Positions 23,561 to 35,082 of a stretch of 64,000 nt of DNA are shown in pieces; position 1 is the first letter of the stretch; each line of letters opens with the position of its first letter. The stretch lies in assembly GCA_015183035.1 (NCBI GenBank), contig JACZZP010000009.1, positions 62,001 to 126,000 on the forward strand, read 5' to 3'. The notes under the pieces are model-generated. The model ran no database searches. It was given only the letters and a program-made list of their open reading frames with translations, and had not been told where the DNA came from. Position numbers and translations under genes: made by a program. The stretch comes from Meloidogyne chitwoodi. Its lineage: Eukaryota; Nematoda; Chromadorea; Rhabditida; Meloidogynidae.

Positions 23561-26500
23561 GAAAAGACTCCAAATCTCAGTCAAAATCATCATCATATTC
23601 TTCCACTGCCAATTCTCCAAAGTTTACTTATTTTCCAGCATATCAACACTTGGAAGAGAACAACGACGACAATCAAATTCTTCCTCCTTTACTTTTACCA
23701 TCACAAGATAAAAATTCTTTTCCACCACTTTCAAATTCTAATTCTACTAATACTGTTATCCCTCCTATTGTTTTTGATCGTTATAACGTTGAAGTAGCTT
23801 CTCTGGTTGGAGAAAGTGAACATTTTGGACAAGCAAAGTTAGTGTAAAGTTTAATTTGTTATAAGAACACCTTTGAATTTTAAAAGATTGAATATCGTTA
23901 TAAGGACTTTAGTTCTCTATATTTCTAATATAGTTGGTATTTTAATTTTTCTTAACTGGAAAGTTTAAAAAACAAGTTTGAAAAATGAAGAGGTGAAATA
24001 AATAAAAAATTTTACTTAATATGCAAAATTACAATTTTTATTTTATTTATTAAAAAGTGAACAGTGTGAATGATGAAACTCTGAGTTTAACCCATTATTA
24101 TTTTTGCAAGGGAGTTTTCTTAAAACTTTCTAATCTTGCTTATATTGTTATCTCTCAAATAAGATGATTTAATTAGCTATTAAAAAGCTACAGAACGTGT
24201 TATGCTAAGGCTAGATAAAAAACGCAAGCGTTTTGCGGCAGAAAAGAGTATGGAAAAAGAGGAGAGAAAAGACGCCGGCGTTTTTGACGCTTTTTTTGTG
24301 GCTAGATAAAAAGCGTTTTCCGCTAGCGTCTTGACGCCGGCGTCAATTTTTTAAGTTCAAATGCATTTGAATTTTTAGCGGCAACTTTTTGCGGCAACTT
24401 TTCCAAAACTTTAAAAAATTATTTCTCCGTCAATTTTTAATCGATTTTTAAAATTTAAAATGATTCTGAAAGTTCAAAGCTTTCTCTATTTTTTAAAATA
24501 AATTTTATTTTTATTTTTTAAGAAATTAGTGGTAAAATTTTATTTTTAAAAAGGTATATTTTCTACTAAAAAATGGTTATTTTTTTTAATATTTTTGGTT
24601 TTTACTTGTTTTTTAGCTAAATAATTTGTTTAAATTTAATTATTTTTTATAGTGTTAGTCCCCGTTCCTCCACCGGGCTTTTGACTCAAATAATCAAAGG
24701 GTCCCGGTTTTCCCCGACAATTTTGCTCTAGCATAAGTTGTCCTCGGTATCTAATAATAGCCCCCCACCCCCGGCAACATTTCTCGTCGCCATTCTCCGT
24801 TAAAGTCCTCCACGCCCTACGGGGCCTATTAGTTAATTTATTTCGTTATTTAAAAATTTTTTATTAAAAGATTCTTGTTTTTAATTAAGATAGGTATTTG
24901 TTTTTTATTTTTATCTTTCCTAAATTTTATTCAAATAAAATATAAAATTATGTATAATATACTTATATGTACATATATACATGGTGACCCAAAAGTTTCC
25001 GAACATAAATTTTATATCACAACTTTATTAAAAATTAAGCTATATAGATAAAACAAAAATGTAAATATAAGGATAATTGAGAATAAGATATATTAGGAGT
25101 TTAAGAGATTCCGACTTTCTGTTTTAATAATAGTCGAACACATAAAAGAAAATTTTTAATTCTAGTTTGCATCTCTTTTTTCCTTTAAAAACTATAACCT
25201 GATAATGGATTGAGGGATTGACTCAAAATTTTTTGAGGAATCTATAAGGATCTCTGATCTTCAAAAATTATTAAATAAAAAATTTTTTAGCTTATTGTTA
25301 GTTTAGAGAGATATGTATTCATTCTTGAGCAACTGTCCTAAAATGAAAAAATTCATTTCCCCTAAAACTCGAATTACATCTACTCACAGCCTTCCATCCC
25401 TAAGTTACGGTTTTCATATTAGAAATTGGTTTAGTTCGAGCGAGCTTGATTGAATTCTTTTGAGATCTCACGAATCGGACTTCTCAGAGTTGAAATACAG
25501 AAGGTACTTTTTGTGGAGGAAAATTTGGTATACCCTACAGAAAATGCTTTAACTTTTTGGATACCCGCCCAAATAATTCCAAATTTTGTATACTAATAAA
25601 GAAATGAATAGATAACAAAATGAATATAAAATTATTTAAAACTATTAAATATAAAAAAAGTTATGATAAATTAAAAAATGTCCGGAAACTTGGTCACCCT
25701 GAAGAACTAAGTATTTCACAAATTAATTTAATTATTTCTTGAATTTTTTTAATTTCAATAACAAAACATTTAATTAAACATTCTGGAAACATTTATTCTG
25801 TTCATAATAAAACACAACTACGTTTTCCAAAATTATTTTTTTCCATGTACATATCTTTTTTCGATCTTTTAAAACAAAAATGAATTTGTTTTAAGAAATA
25901 GAGAAAGCTTTGAACATTAAAAACAAATTATTTATTCACCCTTTACTTTCTGTCCAAAAACTAAAGTTGAATATGAAATTCTACTTCCTAGTAGAGATAG
26001 GAATTTTTAAAAATCCTTGATAAGAATTTTGGATTTTGATTTATAATCTAAACTAGGCCTAGAAGTGCAGGAAAAATCCAGATCCAAAAAATGCAGAATG
26101 ATCAGAAATGCCTTGATCTAGACTATGGATATAGGAATAATTCAGGCCTTGATTCCAATCCATACCAATCTCTTCTTCCTAGGCTACGCTTGGGTTTATT
26201 AGAATACTTTAATAGTAAAAAAGGATCAGTTCCATGGCAAGATAAAATGATTTAAATATTTTTGCTTCAATTTAAAAAATTAATAAATTTTTCATTTATT
26301 TGCTGGCTAGACAAAATCGCTAGCGTCTTGCGGCAAGACGCCGGCGTCTTGACGCTGGCGACAATCGCTAGTTTTGTGGCTAGATAAAACCAGCGTTTTA
26401 CGCGCTGCGTCTTTTCAGCTAGATGAAAACGCTAGTTTTGTCTAGCCACAAAACTAGCGTTTTCCGCCGGCGTCTTGACGCTAAAAGCTGCGTTTTTTAT

Positions 26501-26778
26501 CTAGCCGTAGCATTAGTATGTAATTTATTTCCTATCTGATCCCTTATGTATTAATTATTTAAATAAGCGTCCGGAGGTATTATTTTTGACTCTTTCTTGG
26601 TTTTAGGGTTTATGTTTAAAAGAAGGCTTTAATTAAAATAAAATATTAATTTAGTAGAGACACGAGTAGTGGAACAACAGTGGACATCGTTGATCGTACA
26701 CCCTTCTACTTAGGGGCAGGTGGCAGGCTGCCAATAGCAGAACAACCAAAAATGAGTAGCTTGGAAAAATTAATTAGG
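23561..26778 (+). CDS. Unrecognised gene, two supported exons (ends not determined)
   Basis: Two exons join in phase. The first (acceptor TTCCAG before 23561, donor near 23845) encodes a Ser/Asn/Pro-rich stretch ending VASLVGESEHFGQAK. The second (about 26663-26761 or slightly longer, donor AG/GTTGGT) encodes DTSSGTTVDIVDRTPFYLGAGG and MSSLEKLIR. The roughly 2.8-kb intron between them contains the TTA-flanked transposon. I do not recognise the protein. A candidate first exon starts at ATG 20714, right after TTTTGTTTTAG, and joins in the correct phase, but this match could be chance. A candidate last exon lies near 28640-28780 (frame ending KEKIPPS). It may also belong to the membrane-protein gene starting at 31043, although I found no phase-compatible link. 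Confidence 0.4.
24655..24840. other. GC-rich patch of unknown origin inside the TTA-flanked element
   Basis: About 185 bp with CCCC/GGGG runs (for example CCCCCCACCCCCGG near 24760 and CACGCCCTACGGGGCC near 24815) standing out from AT-rich DNA. No frame, tRNA box or clear end repeats are visible. It may be a further nested insertion. Confidence 0.4.
24980..25701. mobile_element. Nested mariner-like non-autonomous element
   Basis: The left end GGTGACCCAAAAGTTTCCGA is mirrored at the right by TCCGGAAACTTGGTCACC. Such GGTGACC...AAGTTTCCG ends are typical of Tc1/mariner superfamily elements. About 720 bp in between has no transposase frame. TA precedes the left end, but a matching TA on the right is not clear. 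Confidence 0.6.
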
Positions 26779-27584
26779 TTGGTTTTTAACATTAAATTTA
26801 TATTTAATTTAATTTTTAAAACTTAAAAATTAATCCAAAGAATTTTATTTTATTCCTTTCATTTTTATTCATATTTATTCAAAAATCTTTTTTTCTCAAT
26901 CCCTTTAAGCTTCAAATAAAATTGTGTGTATTTTTCTCTTATAAAAGGTTATAAAACAGGAAATTGAAGAGTGCCCCAAGTTGGTAGAATTTATTTTTAA
27001 GAACTCTTAAGCACTAAAAGAAAGCTTATTCTTTTAGCAACCTTTTTCTGCTTAATATTAATTTTTAAATTTTAACTTTTATATTTACCAACCTTTTTTG
27101 CTTAATATTAATTTTTAAATTTTAAATTTATTATTCGTAATAATATTAAACTACAAAAATGTCAATCTATCGTAACAGAGGGTAAGAAATTTTTTGATTT
27201 AAAAATTTATACAAATTTTGACTGAAAAAATTTTTTTTGATCTAACATTGCACTAAAAAATAACAAATTTTTAAATTTTATTTTACTTTCACACTTCATT
27301 TTTAAAAAATATAAAATTTCATACAAATCAACTTTTCACATTTTTTAATCTCCACTTTACGCTCCTGCGTCTTCTGTTGCGTAATTTAATATACCTAAGA
27401 ATTATTGTCACATTTATAATAAAGTGTGTACTTAAATTTTTTATTTAACTACTATTCTTAAATTTAGATACTTAAAAAAATTGTTTTTAGTATTTTTTCC
27501 TTAAGATAAAATTTTAGTTTTAATAAATCACCTTCTAGGCGTAGCAGGTTATATTTTAGTTTAACGTTTGTACCTTTGCACTGG

Positions 27585-27860
27585 ATGGACATTTTAACAC
27601 ACTTTTGGTACCATTAGATAGAGAATTAAATTTGCTACAAGATTAAATAATTCAAAAATTCTAGCTTAAAAATTAAATAAGTTACGCTCGAAAAATATGA
27701 TATTTTGTCTTTTTTGTTAGTTTTTTGCTCATAATATTTTTAAATATTATTATAAAATTAAATTTTTAATTTTTTTTCATAGATAATTTAATTCTTTATC
27801 GAATGTTTCAAAAATTATTTGTTTAAATTCATCCCATCCTGAGATATATTAGTTGGCGTA
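27585..27860. mobile_element. Diverged copy of CATTCGATAGAG foldback family
   Basis: Inner parts of both arms are visible: ATTAGATAGAGAATTAAATT on the left and AATTTAATTCTTTATCGAAT on the right, followed outward by AGTTGGCGTAAGGTCATG, which matches the outer ends of the 29.5-kb and 32.6-kb copies. Confidence 0.55.
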
Positions 27861-29494
27861 AGGTCATGTCGTAATGCTCCACTTAATAATCATACATAAA
27901 TTTATAGTTTAATAGCACGCTAACGGGCTTTTATCATTTCTTTTTATTTTTATTAGTCTTCAATTCCAAAAAATTTTTTGGCATTCAATTTGTAATCAAT
28001 TCTTTTTTGTTTTTTTCATCAATAGCATTTTTGGCACTTTTTACAACACTTGTTCTCTTTTCACGCTTCAAAGAGCATTTTCTAGTCTTCCAAATATTTT
28101 TTTTTATTTCCGCCATATTGCTTAAGGCCTTTTGAGAGTTTTATTCCGATCTCCTGACTTAACATAAAATTGCACCGGAATTTGGCGTTTCTTTCCCACA
28201 CTAGATTTTGCATTATATACCCCCTACCAAACTTAAATGCCATCACTTTTTTGTCGTTAACATTCTTATTTTTTCTATCTTTTTTATTTTTTAGGACTAT
28301 ATGCCTTCCGGTAATGCCTAAAAAATTTTTTTTGAGAATTATTTAATTTTTTCTTTTATTTTTTAAATTTATTTGTTAATAAATAAGCCATCCTGTGATA
28401 AAGGTTATGCAATAAAAATTTAAAAAAAATTTAGGAGCATGGAATTTATTTAAAAATTAAGCTTAAGTTTGAACTTAAATTATTTTACTCAATTTTTTAA
28501 CTTTTTTTATTTTTAAGTCTATTTTGACATAATAATAATGCACCCTTAAATTTTACTTAATTTTTTTTACATTTTTCAACAATTTTCTTATATTTTTATG
28601 AAAAGAATTTTAAATTTATTATCCCATTCTCTCATAATTTTTTGCTTTAGCCCGAATATTCTTCTTTTATTCCACTCCTTTTTACAGCAAATGGACGTGT
28701 GTATTTTACTGCTAATGGTGCGCATGGCCGACCGATTATTTCAGCCTAATGCTAATAAAGAGAAAATTCCCCCTTCTTAAATTTTCACTTTTTTGCATGT
28801 TTTTTTCTTTCCAACCTTATAGTATCACTATTTTTGAATTTTAATGCATTTTAGCCTTTTTCCCATGGAAACGCAAGAAAAGTTTCTATTTAATTTATAC
28901 CGTTGTATTAGGGCAACTTTTATTATGAGGTTAATAAACAACTTATTTTTGCTTGTTTATAATGTTTTTAGGGTTATTTTTAGTTGCACTCATACTAGGT
29001 GTTGTTCCCTTCGCACTAGGCGTTTGTTCCCTTCACACTAGGAATTGTCGTATAGCAACTTCCGCTTTTATATTATAATTTTTGTTATTTATTTCTTTTT
29101 AGTTTCTTTTACTATACAGAACGGCTTTTTTAAAAAAAAAGTATCTAAAAAATATCTAAACTCAGACAATATTTTTAAATGGTTAAGTGCCGCAAATGGA
29201 ATGGAAATTATTAGGCCGATGTTTATACCAAACCTAAGAAATTGGCACCTTATTTTTGGTATAAAAGAAGTAAAAAAGTAAAAAATACTCAAAACTTGCC
29301 ATAAACATTATTTTTTTGCCCTCAAAAACGCCTTTGTTCACCTAACAATTTGCATTTTTAACTAAATGAAGTGGCAAAAAAGGGTTTTTTAAGCAAAAAT
29401 GATGAAAAATTATTCCCATGGAGATGAAAAGCTAGAAATATATACCTGGAGCATTTTTAAAAATAAACTAATAGAAAAATTAGAAGAAAAAAGT

Positions 29495-29840
29495 GGACAT
29501 TGTAGAGATGGACCAAGCTAGCGCCAACTACTATAACTCAACTAAGGATGAAGCTTTTAAGAAGCTTTTTGAAACATTCGATAGAGTAGAATATATTCTA
29601 CAAATTTTATAAAATTAAGAATTTTTAGTTCGATTAAAAAATGTTATAGCCAAAAAACTGCGCAAAAATGACGATTTTTGGTCATTTTTTGGCATTAACT
29701 TTTTCTCATTTTTATGCAAAATTCTGAATTCATTTTTATTTTGTAGCAAATTTAATTCTCTATCGAATGATACAAAAAGTATTAGAATCAGTTCATTCAT
29801 TCTGAGTTTATACCAGTTGGCGTACACTTGGTGTTTCTTT
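29495..29840. mobile_element. Copy of CATTCGATAGAG foldback family with outer ends
   Basis: The left end reads ACCAAGCTAGCGCCAACTAC and the complement of the right end reads ACCAAGTGTACGCCAACTGG. Inside are CATTCGATAGAGTAGAAT and TTTAATTCTCTATCGAATG. The ends suggest a non-autonomous element of about 345 bp. Confidence 0.65.
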
Positions 29841-31042
29841 TTGATTTCCCTCCCATTTATATTAAAAAAATGGTTACACTTAATTAGTTGAATAAGTATT
29901 AAAACAATAAATTCCCTAAGGGTTAGAAATAGCTTCAATCGATTTTTGAGACGTATAAAATATATTAAGAAGTGTGAAAGCATAATCTATCGCTTTTCTG
30001 TATTATTTGTCACACTACCAATTTAATATTCTGTCCAAAGCTTTCCCACGCTCCTAGCATAAATTGAAAGTCCCCCCAACATTCGATTAACCAAATGGAT
30101 GTATACATATAAAATGTGAAATCCATGCGCGGCGAATTTTTAATAATATTTTTTTTCTGAGGAAAAACCTAAACACTCATTTTAGGCGTAATAATATAGC
30201 TCGCAATATTATTAAGAAATATTTTTTTAAACTATGCTATTTTTAATTTCAGTTTTAAATTAAACATGTTTTTAGAAAACATTTTGATTTATTACACTTG
30301 CATTGTTTTATGATTGATGTTAAATTATTTGGCTTAATAAAACTTAAAAACTTAAGCTTAATAATTTTCCCCATCACTTAATGTTTAATAAATATACTTT
30401 AGCAATTATTATAATACATATTAAGCAAAACTTTTTTTAAACTTATCCAAAAATAGTGTTTAATAACTGAAAAATTCATTTAAAGCGTGGAATAATTTGA
30501 CGCGAAAATATTTTTTTTATTTTGTTTTTAAGGTAGATCAATTTATTGCTTTTTAAATTATTTAAATATAATATTATAAATTATTCAAATTTTGCTTCTT
30601 GACTATTTCATAATTTTTTGCTAATGTTTCGACACCGATGAGTGTGCTGATATTGAGTTTATCAGATTTGGAGCGGAGCATGAAAAATGGGTAAAATTGG
30701 GCGGAAAGGGTTAATAAAATTGTTTAAAAATTCTACTGTAGTAAATAAACTATTTTCTAATAATTTTAATTTTTAAAATTATTTTTTTAATAATAAAAAA
30801 ATTTTATTTTGAAAGTTTTGAACTAACACCTCTTTTCACTCTTTTTTTCACAATTTCCCAAGGGGAATCAATTTGTACACTTACAAATTAAATTAGCTGC
30901 TAAGAGCTACTCTCATCATATTTTTCAAATTATTTTGGAGTTTGTTTCTCTCTAAAAGACATTTTGTCACACCCCTTGCTCAACTTCCAAAATCTATTTT
31001 TTTACTTTTTTCCATCATTTTTACAAAATATTTTTTTTGCCA

Positions 31043-34000
31043 ATGGCAAAATCTTTAAATAGCCTCTTTCCTCACTCATTTCCAAATCACTCACAAAAAT
31101 TTCCGAGAAATGCGAATATTCCAAATTCATTGAGTCGTCATCATCCTGGAGGGACTTATGCTGTTCAGGATCCGACTAAACTTGATTTGGATGTTAGTTT
31201 TAGAGAATTTATCAGGTGATTTTATAAAATTATATTTTTAGTGAACATAATCACACTAAATGTTTAAAAGTTCAAATACTTAAGATGTCAAATTTCAAAA
31301 TGTCAAATATTAAATTTTTCAAAATATTTAAACTTCAAAATACCCAATTTCCATAAATCATTAAAAAATTAAATTTTTTTAACTTTTGCATCATTTTTTA
31401 ACATTTATTTTTGGCATTTTCTTTTCTTTTTAATTTTTTCTTTTTGTTTTTTCTTTCAATTTACTTGCCCTAAGGTTATATGTATGGAAGGAATGTCCTC
31501 ATCATAGTATGAAGATAACAATTTTAGTTAATCCATCATAGCCGCTTAGGATCGAATTTTATTTAAACATTTTTATTTTTAAAAATAGTAGAGAAATGTT
31601 AGAGAAAAACAAGTTTAAAATGTTAGAGAAAAACAAGTTTAAATTGACAAAAACTACGAGTGAATTAAATCGCTTTAAGCATGCCTTTTAATCTTTTTTC
31701 TTGCGACAAAATGTCCATTTTTAAACAAATTGTTTTTTTCTTTATATTTTGTCTTTTATTATTTTTTGGCCTTAAATTTTTAAAAATCAAAAAATCAGAA
31801 TTTGATTATTCCGTTATGGTGCTTTGGTGTTCAACCGACCACTTCCAACACGTTTTGGTGCTAAAATAATTTTCTTTCTTCTTTTACAATTTGCACCTTT
31901 AAGAGACATTTGAAGCGGATAAATTTAATTGTTCATTTATTTGCCATTAAATAATTATTATACAAGGGCAAATTAATAGCTAGGTTGACGTTATCCCCTA
32001 TTCTAGGCATTCATGAGCTCAAAAATAATTATTAGAATTTTTTAGAGAAATATTAATAAATCCATTTTATTTTGTACTGAATTTTAAATAAAGTTAAACC
32101 TCTTTTTTGCATAGTTTTTTTTTCCTTATTTTCAAACAAAACCTTTATTTTGCAAAATAAAGCAATCATCAGATTTTTCCCCTTATTTTCCTTACTTTAT
32201 TTTTATCAAATTTTGAGTTCGTTAAGCTTTGTATCCCTTTTTTCTTTGTGACACAATTACACCCCCTATTCGAGGCATTCATTCACTTAGTCTTTTGCCT
32301 GACCCCAAAGGCGCGCATCAACGGTTTGGCTGGCCAAAGAAGGTGTGTGGTTAAAGGGTAAAGGCTTAACAAACGGCACAACAAAACTGAAAGGCAGCTG
32401 TCTTTGTAAAGAGAATTAAAGGCGGTCGATTCCAGTCAAAAACAAAAACAGACGATGCTGCAGGCACTTATTTGCTTGGCGGCACCCACTGAAACCCGTC
32501 TTTTTAAACAGACCCAACAAATCGAAACCCAAGTCATCCCGCTGAATATTACCTTACGCCAGATTTTATAACTTTTGAATGAGTCAACTTATTAAAATTG
32601 TTTTGATGTCACTCGATAGGGAATTGATTGGGCAACAAAACAAAATTAAAATCAGAATTTTAAATATAAAATAGAAAAAGTTATGGCTGAAAAACGATCA
32701 AAAATGATCATTTTTGCATAAAATTCAAGGTTTTTTGACCATAACTTACTTTTACATTATATTAACCAAAAATTTTACTTATTTCTTGCATAAAATTTTT
32801 CTTTTCTTTCGATTGGTATCAAAATTATTTTAAAGGTTAATCCATTCCAGAGTTATAGATGCTGGCGCTTGGTAAGATAGTGACGGAGTCTCTTCATTTT
32901 TCTATTTTCTTTTCCTATTTTTTAAACCTTTTACTCTTTTTTTCTCATTATTAGTCTTTTATAATTATAATCCTTTCAAAACGTATAATAAATCTCTCTA
33001 GACTCTTATTTTATTAGTTGCACCGCCTAAAATAAATAAGGGGTGCTTAGACTCATATGACCCGTGAACACTTAAGCAACAGTTTAGCATCCGCTAAGCT
33101 TCCAAATGGAGCTGCCGCAATGTCAGAAGACCCATTTTTAACGGAATTTATGGACTATTACATTGTGCGCAAGAGGTTGAGGCTTTAAACATTCTTTACC
33201 TACCGCCTTCTTTTTATTTCTTTTTTTTCTTAATGCTTGGGAAAATTAAAAATAAATTTAAATAAAAATGCAAAAAAGATACCTAAATTAATTAATATAA
33301 AATTTTAAAAATAAAATTTTTAGTGAATCCTACAAATTCATCAGAATGGCCGAAGATCTTCATGGTTAGTTTTATTTAATAATTTATTCAGAAATTTTAG
33401 ATAATTAAACAAAACATCACTTAATTTTTTTATTCTGATACATTCTGATATTATTTTGATTTTATTCTGATTTAATTTTAGTTTAATTCTGATTTCTGAT
33501 ATACTCTGATTTATTTTCTGAGATCATTCTGATATTTTCTGATTTTATTCTGATATTTTACTGGTTAATTCTGATATTTTTTTGGTTAATTCTGATATTT
33601 TTCTGGTTCTGATTTTATACACTCAAACAAACACTCTTTACTAGTATCTTAAGTAATAGTACACAGTATAATTTTCCATTTTTAGACGTTGCTAGGTATC
33701 TCAATGAAATGCGTGTTTGTTTCTTATTGTTGACTGGAACAGTAATTCAATAAATTAAATAATAAAATTTAATTTATTATTTAGGTCTACATTATATTAG
33801 CTATTTATTTTGTAAGCTGGTGTGTTCGTAGAAATCGTCGGCGTGTTAGTAACCCTGCAAGTACATCATCTGGAAGGCGTTTACCAAATCATAGATGGGG
33901 AGAATTACAGGTAAAAAATTTGGAAAAAACTTAAAAATAATCTAAAATATAGTAAAAATTCAAAAATTCAAATTTATTCTAATAAATTAATTTCTCCTTT

Positions 34001-34976
34001 TAGGGTGCCGATTACGAAAATGCCATAACAGCTCAAACAAATGTTGGTCAAACAGCTTCAGACGATCTAGTTTCTGTTAGAAGTGATGGAGTGCCTGGGA
34101 GTAAAGCAAATATTAGCCAGCAATTTGGAGGACCAGCACAGCAACATGGATTATGCTCTGGAAATGGCCCTCCATCCTTTGGAATGTCTGGGAGGGGAAC
34201 AGCAAATAGACAAGCTCCTTCATTTATGAGGCATGGAGGAAGCGGTGTTGCCATAGGTTCAATGCAGAATCAGAGGTTAGAACAAAAAAACTTAAAAAAT
34301 AAAATTATGAATGGGGAAAAATTAACAAATGCGAAAATCAAAAAAATAGAAAATGAAATTAGAAAAAATGCTAAAATCAAGAAAAAAATTAAATTTTCGA
34401 AAATTTTTAAAATTCCGAGACAAATATAAAAAAAAATAAAATACGAAAAATAAAAAAACTAAAGGCGATTGTAGTGGCATTACTGCATGTCCTGCCTCAA
34501 CCACATTGCTAAGCGGAAGCAGTGCTGCTACAAGATTAATGGCTGATTCGGATACAGGCACTGTAACAAAACAGCATCCTTCAATGGTTCAGCATCAACA
34601 TATGACACAACAACAACAACAAAAAGACAAAAACACTTTACACCATTCCCCCCATTCCCCACACCACCACGATCATCAACAAATTATCATTCAACATCAA
34701 CAACAAGTTTCTCAACATGGAAGTACTGGCCGACCCCCACCTTCAGGCTTTTTGCTTAATAATATAGCTGAAGAAAGGGAAGGAAGTATTAATAGTGTTG
34801 CTTCTTCACAATCAACGACGGGAGGGAGTGGTGGTGTTAACACAACTACTAGTTGTAGTACAACTACTAACCCTAATATAATTAATACCTTTGGATGGAG
34901 AACTAAAGAAAAGGTTATGTTGGAAAGGCATGAACTTCAACCAATTAATAATAATGGATCTAATGAAGATAGATGA
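31043..34976 (+). CDS. Single-pass membrane protein with long polar cytoplasmic tail, family unknown
   Basis: Eight exons with consistent phases: 31043-31215, 32291-32342, 33051-33175, 33324-33364, 33686-33714, 33785-33910, 34004-34256 or -34275, and 34465 or 34514-34976, giving about 430 residues. The N-terminal half is polar and includes DPFLTEFMDYYIVRKR and ESYKFIRMAEDLHDVARYL. One hydrophobic segment, VYIILAIYFVSWCVRR, is followed at once by RNRRR, so the charge pattern places the tail inside the cell. The tail is Gly/Ser-, Gln- and His-rich, with runs of Gln and His encoded near 34605-34700. I do not recognise it; a small channel accessory subunit or adaptor is possible but is not shown. 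The last splice is ambiguous: two acceptors give in-frame products that differ by about ten residues. The start is chosen as the first in-frame ATG with no upstream acceptor. Confidence 0.65.
32545..32885. mobile_element. Foldback-family copy within intron of the membrane-protein gene
   Basis: The left end TTACGCCAGATTTTATAACT mirrors the right end, whose complement reads AAGCGCCAGCATCTATAACT. Inside is CACTCGATAGGGAATTGAT. It lies between exons 2 and 3 of the membrane-protein gene and is more diverged than the 21-kb copy. Confidence 0.55.
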
Positions 34977-35082
34977 ATAAAAGATTTAACGTTATAGGAT
35001 TAGTATTATTAAAAATATGCTTCAAAAAATCGGAAGCATGCTTCAATTAATCTGGAGCATGCTTAAATTAATCAGAAACAAT

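Larger units (their letters stand above)
24203..26512. mobile_element. 2.3-kb TTA-flanked DNA transposon with GC-rich subterminal repeats
   Basis: Ends are inverted repeats differing at one base in about 23: TGCTAAGGCTAGATAAAAAA on the left, TGCTACGGCTAGATAAAAAA as the complement of the right. Both are flanked by TTA (24200-24202 and 26513-26515), a 3-bp duplication typical of PIF/Harbinger-like elements. The first and last about 200 bp are packed with GACGCCGGCGTC-type palindromes and GGCTAGATAAAA repeats, much richer in GC than the surroundings. No frame of useful length exists inside, so it is non-autonomous. A mariner-like copy (24980-25701) and a GC-rich patch of unknown origin (24655-24840) lie within it. 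Confidence 0.7.
26779..31042. other. AT-rich interval without a supported gene
   Basis: Contains two foldback-family copies (27585-27860 and 29495-29840), a short triplicated CACTAGG...GTTCCCTTC stretch near 28990-29045, and an ambiguous exon-like segment at about 28640-28780 that is open in two overlapping frames. The remaining short frames are low in complexity. Confidence 0.5.

Noticed and set aside
28598..28780. Exon-like segment open in two frames (one with MVRMADRLF, one with GRVYFTANGAHGRP)
   Set aside because: An acceptor is present, but I could not decide which frame is used or connect it firmly to another exon. It is mentioned only as a possible last exon of the 23.5-kb gene.
28844..29281. 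Several hydrophobic frames on both strands
   Set aside because: Phe/Leu/Ile/Lys-rich translations typical of random AT-rich DNA.
31681..31869. 62-residue hydrophobic frame between exons 1 and 2 of the membrane-protein gene
   Set aside because: It is in an intron, its hydrophobicity comes from T-rich sequence, and exons 1 and 2 join in phase without it.
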